Origin: Archangium lansingense
GTDB lineage: Bacteria; Myxococcota; Myxococcia; Myxococcales; Myxococcaceae
Direction of reading: 5' to 3'
Assembly: GCF_026626635.1 (NCBI RefSeq)
Contig: NZ_JAPNKA010000001.1
Location: 11,268,501-11,332,500, forward strand
Length of the DNA stretch: 64,000 nt
Part shown: positions 37,791 to 45,620 of the stretch, piece by piece
How the letters are laid out: each line of letters opens with the position of its first letter
How positions within the stretch are numbered: the first letter of the stretch is position 1
Notes under the pieces: generated by a model
Databases searched by the model: none
The model's input: the letters and a program-made list of their open reading frames with translations, nothing else
Told to the model about the DNA's origin: nothing
Program-made: the position numbers and the translations under genes

Positions 37791-38969
37791 TCAGCGGATG
37801 GTGAGCTGGCGCACCAGTCCCATCCAATACGAGTGGGTAAGAGCCAGGCCGGTGCCGAGGGCTCCAGCGACGGCGACAAAGGCGAGGAGCCACCGGGTCC
37901 ACGGCCGGGCCAGGAGCTTCTTCGCCTGCGCGTCGAAGACGTCGACGACGTCCAGCTCCTTCTGCGTGAGATGGGCGAGCGCCTCGGTCTCGGTGAGCTT
38001 GTTGCGGTGGCGGAGGAAGCCGACGTGGAGGGCCTCGTAGGACATGCCCACGCGCTGGGAGAGGAAGATCTCCAGCTCGCGGCGCATGGCGGCGGCGTTG
38101 GCGAAGCGATCAGCGGGTCGCACCTCGAGGGCGCGCTTGACGATGTCCGCCAGCGGCTTGGGGATGTGGGGAGCCACCTTCTGCAGCGGGGTGTAGTCGC
38201 CATCGCGAATGCGGGCGAAGACCTCGCCGGTGTTGCGGCCCAGGAAGGGGCGGGCTCCGGAGAGTGCCTCGTAGAGGAGCACCCCGAGCGCGAACAGGTC
38301 CGTGCGCCCGTCCACCGGAGCACCCGTCACCTGCTCGGGAGACATGTACGAGGGGGTGCCCACCGCCATGCCCTGCGCGGTGAGGGCCTCCAGGCCCGCG
38401 TCCTTGGCCACGCCGAAGTCCATCAGCTTCACATCGCCGGCCTTGGAGAGCATCACGTTGGCCGGCTTGAGGTCACGGTGGATGATGTGACGGAAGTGAG
38501 CGTGCTCGAGCGCGCCGGCGATGCGCGCCCCGATGGCGGCACCCACCTCGGGGGGCAGCGGCCCTTCCTTGATGAGCTCGTGCAGGGTGGGCCCGTCCAC
38601 GAACTCCATCACCATGAAAAGGACGTCGTTCTTCTCCACCAGGTCGTACAGGGTGACGATGTTCTGGTGGCGGAAGGCGGCGAGCGCGAGCGCCTCACGG
38701 CGGAAGCGAGACACGGCCTCCTTGTCGCGGATGGGGTCGGCGAGCATCTCCTTGATGGCGACCTCGCGCTGCAACATCTCGTGCAGCCCCCGGTACACCT
38801 GGGCCATGCCTCCGCGCCCCAGCTCTCCGAGCACGCGGTAGGCGCCTATCTTCCGATGTCTGACAACGGGCTTCTCACTGGGCGGCACGAACGGGAGGCT
38901 ACCGATTTGCCCACGAGGCGTCGACCCGCCCGGAGTGCAGACAGCCAGACGGTAGAAATCATCGTTCAC
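37791..38969 (-). CDS. Ser/Thr protein kinase with C-terminal membrane anchor
   Basis: A 392-residue Hanks-type kinase. Glycine loop LGELGRGGMAQVYRG, Lys in EVAIKEML, HRDLKPANVML (about 161), DFGVAKDAG and GTPSYMSPEQ (activation loop) are all standard, so it should be active. Its C-terminal 100 residues include a helical segment (ELDVVDVFDAQAKKLL) and one transmembrane helix near the end (RWLLAFVAVAGALGTGLAL). No large outside domain follows, so signals probably come from inside or from a partner. GTG 38969 (VNDDFYRL) is used; the frame stays open to 39209 but would overlap the divergent lipoprotein gene. The domain layout differs from the kinases at 10395 and 45621. Confidence 0.88.
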   Translation of the reverse strand: MNDDFYRLAVCTPGGSTPRGQIGSLPFVPPSEKPVVRHRKIGAYRVLGELGRGGMAQVYRGLHEMLQREVAIKEMLADPIRDKEAVSRFRREALALAAFRHQNIVTLYDLVEKNDVLFMVMEFVDGPTLHELIKEGPLPPEVGAAIGARIAGALEHAHFRHIIHRDLKPANVMLSKAGDVKLMDFGVAKDAGLEALTAQGMAVGTPSYMSPEQVTGAPVDGRTDLFALGVLLYEALSGARPFLGRNTGEVFARIRDGDYTPLQKVAPHIPKPLADIVKRALEVRPADRFANAAAMRRELEIFLSQRVGMSYEALHVGFLRHRNKLTETEALAHLTQKELDVVDVFDAQAKKLLARPWTRWLLAFVAVAGALGTGLALTHSYWMGLVRQLTIR

Positions 38970-39002
38970 GAGAAAGCAGAGCCTCCCACCTCGTGCTCCC
39001 GC

Positions 39003-39008
39003 TACGCT
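39003..39008 (+). promoter_or_regulatory. Candidate -10 box for the small lipoprotein gene
   Basis: TACGCT ends 9 bases before ATG 39018, with no ribosome site in between. This would give a leaderless or nearly leaderless mRNA, as at 26352. Confidence 0.35.
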
Positions 39009-39017
39009 GCGCGAGCC

Positions 39018-39218
39018 ATGAAGAAGACCCTCTTCCTCCTTCCCGCTGTCCTCCTCGTCCTGCCGGGCTGCCTCGTCCTCCGCGACACCCGGTACGTGCC
39101 CAAGACCAAGAAGAGCGAGATGAAGTCCCGCCCCGACTGCCACCCCAGCCAGTACTGGGATGGAGAGCAGTGCCGTCACAAGGGCAAGGGCAAGGGCGCG
39201 CGCAAGCACGACGACTGA
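39018..39218 (+). CDS. Small basic lipoprotein
   Basis: 66 residues. The N-terminus MKKTLFLLPAVLLVLPGC is a lipoprotein signal (lipobox VLPGC, Cys 18). The mature part is short and basic (DTRYVPKTKKSEMKSRPDC, SQYWDGEQCRHKGKGKG) with two more cysteines around a YWDG motif, probably a small disulfide loop, and a Lys/Gly/His-rich tail. It is divergent from the Ser/Thr kinase with 48 bases between starts. Function unknown. Confidence 0.7.
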   Translation: MKKTLFLLPAVLLVLPGCLVLRDTRYVPKTKKSEMKSRPDCHPSQYWDGEQCRHKGKGKGARKHDD

Positions 39219-39233
39219 CGCGCGGCTGAACGG

Positions 39234-40370
39234 ATGAGCTCACAGGCCCGAGTTACCCGCACCCCGACCCTCTCCCGGCGGGAGAGGGAGGGGGTTCAGC
39301 ACATCACGCTGCTCGACGGGGGCGCGGAGGCCTACCCCCGCATGCTCGCGGCCATCGCCTCGGCCACCCGGCACGTGCACCTGGAGGTATATGCCTTCGA
39401 GCGCGAGGGCGTAGGGACGCACTTCCTCAAGGCCCTCACCGACGCGGCCCAGCGGGGCGTGAAGGTGAAGGTCATCGTCGACGGCTGGGGCTCCATCGGC
39501 GAGAGCCGCGCGCTGGCGGACACCCTGCGCATGGCCGGCATCGAGCTCCGCATCCACAATCCCCTCACCTCCGTCCTCCTGATGGGCCGCTTCTGGCGCA
39601 ACCACCGGAAGATCCTGCTCGTGGACGACTCGGTGGCCTTCCTCGGCGGCATCAACATCGGAGACCACTACGCGGCGGAGGAAGGCAGGCCGGGGTGGGC
39701 GGACCTGGCGCTGGAGTTGCGGGGCGACATCTGCGCGCAGCTGGGCGCGAGGCTCAACGCGGGAGCGTCCGCGCTGACGGCAGGTCCGGTGCGCATCCTC
39801 CTGTCGGGCTTCGGCGGTGGGTGGCGATTGAGGGCGCGCTACCTGGCGGCGCTGAAGCAGGCCCGGCGCGAGGTGGTGCTGGCCCATGCGTACTTTCTGC
39901 CGGACCGGGGCTTCGTGCGAGCCCTCACCCGCGCAGCACGACGAGGCGTGGAAGTGCACCTGCTGCTGGCCGGCCGCAGCGACGTGCCCTTCGCCCGCGC
40001 GGCCACCATGCGCCTGTACCGCACCCTGCTGCGCGGGGGGGTGCGCATCCACGAGTGGACGGCCACCACCCTGCATGCCAAGGCGGCGGTGGTGGACGGC
40101 CAGCGGTTGCTGGTGGGCAGCTTCAACCTGGATCCCCTCTCGCTGGTGAACCTGGAGACGCTGGTGGAGGTGGAGGACGCGGAAGTGGCCGGACAAGCCA
40201 CCCGCTGGGTGCGGCGGCACCTGGGCGGCGCGAAGCCCGTGGTCCTGGAGGACTGCGCGCGCTCGGGCCTACAGCGCTGGCTGCTGGACGTGGTGGGGCT
40301 GGCGGTGGCGCGCTTCGCCGAGCGCGTCGCCACCTTCATCGGCTCGCGGCGCATGCGCCGCCGGGGCTGA
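39234..40370 (+). CDS. Phospholipase D-family (cardiolipin synthase-like) protein
   Basis: A 378-residue PLD-superfamily enzyme with both HKD motifs: HRKILLVDDSVAFLGGINIG (His near 121) and LHAKAAVVDGQRLLVGSFN (His near 281). Spacing and the LEVYAFEREGVG and HAYFLPDRGFVRAL segments match the ClsB type of cardiolipin synthase, which transfers phosphatidyl groups between glycerophospholipids at the membrane. The usual long N-terminal membrane helices are missing. The first 20 residues (VTRTPTLSRREREG) are encoded by the dispersed palindromic repeat at 39255, so the real start may lie further in, before HITLLDGGAEAYPRM. It converges on the receiver gene with 3 bases between stops. Confidence 0.85.
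   Translation: MSSQARVTRTPTLSRREREGVQHITLLDGGAEAYPRMLAAIASATRHVHLEVYAFEREGVGTHFLKALTDAAQRGVKVKVIVDGWGSIGESRALADTLRMAGIELRIHNPLTSVLLMGRFWRNHRKILLVDDSVAFLGGINIGDHYAAEEGRPGWADLALELRGDICAQLGARLNAGASALTAGPVRILLSGFGGGWRLRARYLAALKQARREVVLAHAYFLPDRGFVRALTRAARRGVEVHLLLAGRSDVPFARAATMRLYRTLLRGGVRIHEWTATTLHAKAAVVDGQRLLVGSFNLDPLSLVNLETLVEVEDAEVAGQATRWVRRHLGGAKPVVLEDCARSGLQRWLLDVVGLAVARFAERVATFIGSRRMRRRG
39255..39294. repeat. Dispersed palindromic repeat, copy 3
   Basis: Same orientation as 16028-16064, with core CTCTCCCGGCGGGAGAG. It lies inside the annotated 5' end of the PLD-family gene and would be translated as TPTLSRREREG. Confidence 0.7.
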
Positions 40371-40373
40371 CGC

Positions 40374-40739
40374 TCAAGCCTGACCCGCCACACCGGAGAC
40401 CTGGGCCACCGCCTCCAGGAGCTGCTCCAGCCGGAAGGGCTTCTTCAGGAAGGCCTGCCAGTGGCGCGGTGCCCCGGCACGCAGCGCGGTCTCGCTCATG
40501 AGGATGACAGGCACCCCGTCCAGGCCGGGCGTCTTTCGCATCTCCTCGAGCGCCTGCGTACCGGAGAGGATGGGCATCATCACGTCCATCACGACAACGT
40601 CCGGGCGGTGAGCGCGCAGGCTCTGCAGGGCCTCCCGACCATTGCCACAAACGGACACCTCATAGCCCTCGTCCCGCAGCACGTCCGCCACGACCTGCTG
40701 CACGTCGAACTCGTCCTCGACGACCAGGATGGTCCTCAT
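40374..40739 (-). CDS. Single-domain response regulator
   Basis: A 121-residue CheY-like receiver with no output domain. Acidic pocket VVEDEFDV, phospho-acceptor Asp in DVVVMDVMMPIL (near 53), Thr/Ser switch in VILMSETA, and Lys in LKKPFRLE (near 102) are all present, so it can be phosphorylated. Its start overlaps the KaiC-like gene stop (ATGA). It is the third gene of an operon: kinase remnant, KaiC-like ATPase, receiver. It would normally be the phosphate target of the kinase encoded first, which here has lost its ATP-binding core. Confidence 0.93.
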   Translation of the reverse strand: MRTILVVEDEFDVQQVVADVLRDEGYEVSVCGNGREALQSLRAHRPDVVVMDVMMPILSGTQALEEMRKTPGLDGVPVILMSETALRAGAPRHWQAFLKKPFRLEQLLEAVAQVSGVAGQA

Positions 40740-42322
40740 CGTCCCCTCCCGCCGCCCCGACCGCCGCGCCCGAGCACCTTCTTGAGCACTCCCCTCTTCT
40801 TCTTGGGCCGCTCCGACTTCTTCTTCCCGTTGTTCCCGTTCCGGATGCGCCCGTGCCCGCTGAGGATGGCCTCTGCGCTCTCGAAGGAGTCGGACACGTC
40901 GATGCCGTCGCGGGAGATGCGGAACTCGCGCAGCGAGGTGTCGTAGCGGCTCTCGCGCATCTTCATGATGGAGAGCAGCCTGTAGATTTGAGAACGCAGC
41001 TCCACGTAGCGCAGCAGCAGGACCGACTCCACCACGTTGGCGAGCTCCGGGGTGGGCAGGTTCAGCTCGGACTGGAAGAGCTCCAGCTCGTCCGTCATGA
41101 CGGTGGTCACGTCCTGCGTGCGCAGCTGGTTGGTGAGGGCCGAGAGGAAGCGGGGAACCCGGTCCGGGTACACGGCCGCCGCGCGGAAACCCTCGGCCCC
41201 ATCGATGAACAGGCGCCGCCGCTCCCGCTTCTGCTCATTCTCCTCGGCCCACAGCTTCTCCAGGAGCTGCTCGGCCAGCGAGTCCATGAAGTGCTCCAGC
41301 GGCGGCTGCCAGACCAGCTGGATGCTGCCGTCCTTCACGTACCGCTCCAGGGGAAGGCCCACGTCCTCGGCCTTCTCGATGAGGCGAGGGGGCGGCTCGT
41401 AGAACCCGAAGTAGATACCATGCTGGCCCTGGCGGGCCCCCTCCACCAGGAAGGAGAGCCCCAGCAACGTCTTGCCCGTGCCCGGCGCGCCGATCAGCGC
41501 GGTGGTGGAGCCCGAGGGCAGCCCTCCGTCGAGCATCTCGTCCAGCCGCTTCAGGCCGAACCCCATGCGGATGCGCTGCTCACGCGCCTGCTCGGGCGGT
41601 TTGGAGAACTGGATCTCCGTGCGCGGGTGGATGACCAGGCCGTCTCCGGTGATCTCCACCTCGTGGCGGCCCCGGAGGTAGTCGCTGCCGCGGAACTTGT
41701 GCACCGTCAGCTCTCGCAATGCCCGCGGGCCCACGAGCTTGTCGGACAGCTCGATGACACCGTCCACCACGGCGTTCTCCACGTGCGTGCGCTCACGCAC
41801 GTTGGAGACCAGCAGCGTGGTGCAGCCCAGCAGGTTGGTGAAGGCCTGGAGTCCGTGCACGAACTCCCGATAGGACTGGGGCGAGGTGGAGAACTGCTCG
41901 GCGCTCTCCATGCCATCGATGACGAAGAAGGTCGCTCGGCGCTCGCGCAGCGTGTGGCGGATGAGCTCCATCAACCCGGAGAAGCCCCCCTCGCGCACTT
42001 GCTGGTAGCCGCTGATGTAATAGAGCCGCTCGGGGATGAGCTCCGGCCTGAAGAAGCTCAGCGTGGAGAGGTGCGAGATCATCTTCGCGTGCGACTCGAT
42101 GAGCAGCGTCATGTAGACGCAGCGCCCCTCCTGCATCTGAATGTGGTTGCTGCACAGCTGGTTGGCGAGGATTGTTTTTCCGCTGCCAGGTGGACCCGTC
42201 AAGGCGTAGATGCCGCCGTGCTTGAGCCCTCCCTTGAGGATGAAGTCCAGACGCGGAATGCCGCTCTGGATGCGCAAATCCTTCGCCTTGTTCTCCGTGC
42301 CGCCTACCTCGGACTCACTCAT
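40736..42322 (-). CDS. KaiC-like double-RecA ATPase
   Basis: A 528-residue protein with two KaiC/RecA-type domains. The first has Walker A ALTGPPGSGKTILANQL (about 42) and Walker B-like FFVIDGM. The second has ALIGAPGTGKTLLGLSFL (about 278) and RLFIDGAEGF. LGGLPSGS-type lead-in segments (DEMLDGGLPSGSTT) match KaiC. The Lys-rich tail (KKKSERPKKKRGVLKK) is unusual and could bind nucleic acid or membrane. KaiC relatives form ATP-driven hexamers used as clocks or signal switches; outside cyanobacteria they often sit beside histidine kinases and receivers, as here. ATG 42322 has GGAGGGG upstream and overlaps the end of the kinase remnant. No KaiA or KaiB genes are near. Confidence 0.88.
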   Translation of the reverse strand: MSESEVGGTENKAKDLRIQSGIPRLDFILKGGLKHGGIYALTGPPGSGKTILANQLCSNHIQMQEGRCVYMTLLIESHAKMISHLSTLSFFRPELIPERLYYISGYQQVREGGFSGLMELIRHTLRERRATFFVIDGMESAEQFSTSPQSYREFVHGLQAFTNLLGCTTLLVSNVRERTHVENAVVDGVIELSDKLVGPRALRELTVHKFRGSDYLRGRHEVEITGDGLVIHPRTEIQFSKPPEQAREQRIRMGFGLKRLDEMLDGGLPSGSTTALIGAPGTGKTLLGLSFLVEGARQGQHGIYFGFYEPPPRLIEKAEDVGLPLERYVKDGSIQLVWQPPLEHFMDSLAEQLLEKLWAEENEQKRERRRLFIDGAEGFRAAAVYPDRVPRFLSALTNQLRTQDVTTVMTDELELFQSELNLPTPELANVVESVLLLRYVELRSQIYRLLSIMKMRESRYDTSLREFRISRDGIDVSDSFESAEAILSGHGRIRNGNNGKKKSERPKKKRGVLKKVLGRGGRGGGRGR

Positions 42323-43068
42323 ACCCCTCCTCCGCCGCCTCCAGGGGCAGGCACGGCGTGAAGCAGGAGCCTCCGCCATCGCGCCCCGTCAACCCCACCG
42401 AGCCCCCATGGGCACGGGCAATCTCCCGAACGATGTGCAGGCCGAGCCCCAGGCTCTCCACCCTCGAAGTGGTTGTTGCGGGCCCGGCTCACGTCGAGCA
42501 GGTTCTGCACCAGCACCCCCAGCCGGCGAACCTGGCGCAAGGCAGGCTCCAGCCGCTCGGCCACCTGGGCGCCGGAGAAATTCGCCTCGCGGCGGGTGCT
42601 TCGTTGCAGCCGCTCCAGCACGAGCTGGAGCGCGGTGATGGGGGTTTTGAGCTCGTGGGAGGCAACGGACAGGAAGGTGTCGCGCGCCCCGAGCGCCCGC
42701 AGCAGATCCGCCTCCGTCTGCCGCCATTGCGTCACGTCCTGGAAGGACACCGTCACCACGCCCGGCGAGCACGAACGGTCCAGGCGCGCATGCACCACGA
42801 ACGATCGCTCTCCGTCGGGTGACTTCCAGCGGAAGAGCTCTCCCTCCAGGGGCTCGCCCCGCGCGGCCCGCCGCACCGGGTACAGCTCAGGGGGCAGCGG
42901 CTCTCCGGCCTCGTCCAGGATGACACCCTGGCCCGGGTCCTCGAGGCAGAAAGGCAGCGCCCGTGCCGCCGCGTTGGCGGACAACACCCGTCCTGTCTCC
43001 TCCTCCACCCGCAGCACAGGCACAGCGAGGAAGTCGAGGACACGCTCCAGTCCTGACTGCTCGGACAC
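42319..43068 (-). pseudogene. Histidine kinase remnant lacking the ATP-binding core
   Basis: GTG 43068 (VSEQSGLERVLDFLAVPVL, GGGAGA upstream) starts a PAS domain (about 1-115) and a good HisKA domain with SVASHELKTPITALQL, through LVQNLLDVSRARNNHFE. The frame then reads nonsense to 42319. In the next frame the sequence resumes directly as RVESLGLGLHIVREIARAHG and ends LPLEAAEEGYE with a stop at 42315. That is the end of a HATPase domain. So about 100 codons with the N- and G1-boxes are deleted, with loss of frame, at about 42462. The product could be phosphorylated on His only by another kinase. It overlaps the start of the KaiC-like gene. Confidence 0.85.
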
Positions 43069-43251
43069 ACCCGTCTCCCTTTCCACCCGCACAGCATGAA
43101 CGGATGGAGCCCGCGGTCCCCGGTGTCGCATGATGTGACCGCAGTCCCGCAAGATGGCCACGGGGTCAAGGTTGGCAACTGGCTGAAGGGCGCCTGTGCG
43201 TCCCAGAGCGTTGCCTGATGGACGGATGGCGCCAGGGGATTGGAAACCGGC

Positions 43252-43977
43252 TCAGGTTGTCGGCCGTCTGGAAACAACAGGCTCGAGCAGGCCCTTCGCA
43301 CGCAGCACATCCTGGACACGCCGGCCCAGGGAAACGTGCTCGGAATTTGATGCGGTGAGGCGCTCGGGAGTGAGGATGATGAGAGTCCCCTTGTCCTCCA
43401 CCGGTTGCACTCGCACCGGCTCCGGCAGGGGCGGTACCTCCCCCCGGTTGCGAGACACGTACGTCAACCAACCCACGAAGGTTCCGGTAAGGCCTTGCTC
43501 CGACAGGCTGTCCCGGAAGTCACCGGAGGTGATGACCCCCCAGTCCGGTTCCCAGGCCAACACCATGGTGCGCAACACCTCGGCGAGCACGGTCGCAGTG
43601 AGCACGCGCTCCATTTCCGGCTCCTCCTTCGGCAGGTAGAGGAGGCCGCTGTTCGGGACAAATTCCGCCGCAGAACCACAGCGCAACGAGACCTGACCAC
43701 CGTGTCCCTGCTCATGCCCCGTCCAGACTCCGATCATGAATCCATCCCTTCCCTCCTGGTACGCCCTCCTCTTGAAGAAGCGTGTGAAGGTTTCGGCGGT
43801 GGGCTCGAACTGGAGCTGGAGCGCTTTCTTGCGCGAGTCCGCCTGCTCGAACCAACGGGCGTAGATGGGATCGCACCGAGACAGAAGGCGGAAGAACGTC
43901 TCCGCACGTTGGGCACACGCCTCGGCAGGCTCCTTGCGTTCTGCCCAGTAGATCCCCCCGTAGTAGGTCTCTCTCAT
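43252..43977 (-). CDS. Immunity protein, Imm52 family
   Basis: A 241-residue soluble protein of the Imm52 family, which protects against Tox-REase-5-type toxins. The N-terminal region has the family's CDPIYARWF and FTRFFKRRAYQE segments. The central part (VSLRCGSAAEFVPNSGLLYLP, ATVLAEVLRTMVLAWEPDWG) and the end (KGTLIILTPERLTASN) match the second Imm52 copy at 48811. It starts 12 bases after the stop of the toxin gene on the same strand, the normal toxin-immunity order. It should act in the cytoplasm, where it would bind the toxin domain arriving from sister cells. Confidence 0.88.
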   Translation of the reverse strand: MRETYYGGIYWAERKEPAEACAQRAETFFRLLSRCDPIYARWFEQADSRKKALQLQFEPTAETFTRFFKRRAYQEGRDGFMIGVWTGHEQGHGGQVSLRCGSAAEFVPNSGLLYLPKEEPEMERVLTATVLAEVLRTMVLAWEPDWGVITSGDFRDSLSEQGLTGTFVGWLTYVSRNRGEVPPLPEPVRVQPVEDKGTLIILTPERLTASNSEHVSLGRRVQDVLRAKGLLEPVVSRRPTT

Positions 43978-43989
43978 GCAGGCCTCGCC

Positions 43990-45117
43990 TCATGGCGACG
44001 GTGGAGTGAAAACCACATCAATACCCGTGATGCCTCTCTCCCGGAACAGCTTCTTGAGGATGGCCACCATGCGGGGCTCTGCCACGTGCCAACGAATGGG
44101 AATGCCATGGGCCACTCGCCATTGCCGCGCAGCCTGCTTGACGAGTCTCTCCGCGCCTTTGAAGTATTCCTTGGGCTCGAGGTCCGCATCGAAGTGCTTG
44201 TCGTAGCCCAGGCCCTTGGTCTCCTGCAGGAGGCCTTTGTCGAGGTCGAAGCCGTCGAAGTCCGCCTTCTCGCCGTCGCGCCACACGCGGTACACCCAGC
44301 CTGCGGGTGCCTTCGTCACCTTGTGCTGGAAGGCTCGCGAGCGCGGCGACATCCGCTCGTTCTTGGGTACCCACTGGCCGGGCCCTCCCACCGGCGGCAC
44401 CCAGTTGCCACCTCCTCCCGCCCCCACCTTCGCCAGGTGCATGCCCCAGGTAACGCTCAGCCCCTGGCCCGCCACGGCGACGGCCCTCCCCGGCACCGCC
44501 ACCAGCCGCAGCACCAACTCTCCCCTCTTCGTTAGCGTCAGCAGGGGCACTGACAGCCGGCCGAGCTTCTCCCCCCACGTCACCGCCTTCACCGCTCCCG
44601 CCCCAGCCGTGCCCACCGTCAGCATCACGTGCGCCATCAGCCGCGACATCGTGCGCACCCGCTCGCCTCTCGGCTTCTGGCGGAAGTCCTCCCAGTACTC
44701 GGGGGCATTCTGGAAGAGCACCCTCACCGCTCCCGGCAGTTGCGCCAGGCCCTCCAGCGATTCGACGGGGTGCAAGACGAGCCGCGCAAGGCCCTCGAGC
44801 GTCTCCCCCAGCGCCAGCCCCGCCCCCTCCAGCGCCGGCAGCACTACCCCATCATCCGGCACGTAGGGGCCCAGCGGCTTCGCGCCTCGGGGCACCTCCA
44901 GCCCCGTGTCCACCGGCCATAGTTGCCCCTCCGCCACCGCGTAGAAGGGACCCACCTCGTAGCCGCCTGCGCGCAGCGTGCCATCCTTGCCCAGCCACAC
45001 CTCGCCTGCGCGCTGCACCGCCTCGCCCGTCACCACCCGCACCAGGTAGCCGTCTGGCCTCACCACCCTCAGCCGGTGGAAGCGGTCCATGCGCGCGTGC
45101 AACTCCTGGCGCGTCAC
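43990..45117 (-). CDS. Tox-REase-5 toxin, main frame of a lipoprotein toxin
   Basis: A 375-residue frame from GTG 45117 (VTRQELHARMDRF). The N-terminal 240 residues are a delivery or linker region with hydrophobic stretches (LMAHVMLTVGTAGAGAV; LVLRLVAVPGRAVAVAG). The last 110 residues are a restriction-endonuclease-fold toxin of the Tox-REase-5 family: ADFDGFDLDKGLLQETKGLG contains the D...E-x-K nuclease motif, followed by FKGAERLVKQAARQ and IRWHVAEPRM. It should cut nucleic acid in unprotected cells. The cognate Imm52 gene follows 12 bases downstream. The gene seems to have begun further upstream as a lipoprotein at 45430, in a frame reached by removing one G from GGGGGCGGGG (45121-45130). 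Confidence 0.83.
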   Translation of the reverse strand: MTRQELHARMDRFHRLRVVRPDGYLVRVVTGEAVQRAGEVWLGKDGTLRAGGYEVGPFYAVAEGQLWPVDTGLEVPRGAKPLGPYVPDDGVVLPALEGAGLALGETLEGLARLVLHPVESLEGLAQLPGAVRVLFQNAPEYWEDFRQKPRGERVRTMSRLMAHVMLTVGTAGAGAVKAVTWGEKLGRLSVPLLTLTKRGELVLRLVAVPGRAVAVAGQGLSVTWGMHLAKVGAGGGGNWVPPVGGPGQWVPKNERMSPRSRAFQHKVTKAPAGWVYRVWRDGEKADFDGFDLDKGLLQETKGLGYDKHFDADLEPKEYFKGAERLVKQAARQWRVAHGIPIRWHVAEPRMVAILKKLFRERGITGIDVVFTPPSP

Positions 45118-45430
45118 CGGCCCCGCCCCCGTTCTCTGGCAGCCCGTCCGTCAGGGCGAGCGCGGCACCGTGCTCCTCGTCGAAGTCGTCCTCCGCGTCG
45201 TCATCCTCGTCGAGCGCGGGAGAGGAGGCGGGTGGTGCGAAGGCCTGCGCGGAGTCGAGCGACCGTTGCTGGTGCGTTTCGGTATGGCGGTGGGAGCGTG
45301 GACTGGCGAAGTACCCGGCCCGCGGCACGCCCGAGGCGCACCCGCCCAGCACCAGCAAGGCCAGGGTGAGCAACACCGAGGTACAGCTCCCCCACCCGTT
45401 GGGGTGGCTGTCAGCAGCACGCAGGGACAT
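45118..45430 (-). pseudogene. Lipoprotein leader of the toxin, out of frame
   Basis: ATG 45430 (GAGG upstream) starts a lipoprotein signal (SVLLTLALLVLGGC, Cys 31), a short spacer and an acidic stretch (DEDDDAEDDFDEEHG), ending LTDGLPENG. Its own frame goes on without meaning to 44852. Skipping one base in the G-run at 45121-45130 joins it to PVTRQELHARM of the toxin body, giving a lipoprotein of about 480 residues. This matches the layout of SitA-type lipoprotein toxins moved between myxobacterial cells by outer-membrane exchange. A true mutation, a sequencing error and programmed +1 slippage are all possible. Confidence 0.7.
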
Positions 45431-45620
45431 GAGGGCCTCTCGGGCAGAGCGTAGCCCCACCCGTACCCGCCCTGGCTGACCTTCCCGACGAGCACCTCCC
45501 TGCCTCGGCCCGGTCGCCCCCTGGGGTAGAGGCGGGACGGAGGCGTCTGCCCGCGTCCGTCCGCGCGCACCGGCTTTCAGCGGTCATGTTAGGCTGACCC
45601 ACCTCGGAGGTGAGGCGCTC

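Noticed and set aside
44852..45117. The continuation of the lipoprotein leader frame as a separate 200-residue protein
   Set aside because: Beyond the G-run the frame turns into Gly/Arg/Ala-rich sequence antiphase to the well-conserved toxin frame, so it is not a separate product.
45582..45599. Inverted repeat GGTCA-N8-TGACC upstream of the kinase at 45621
   Set aside because: Only 5-bp arms, and it overlaps a likely -10 box; too weak to call an operator.
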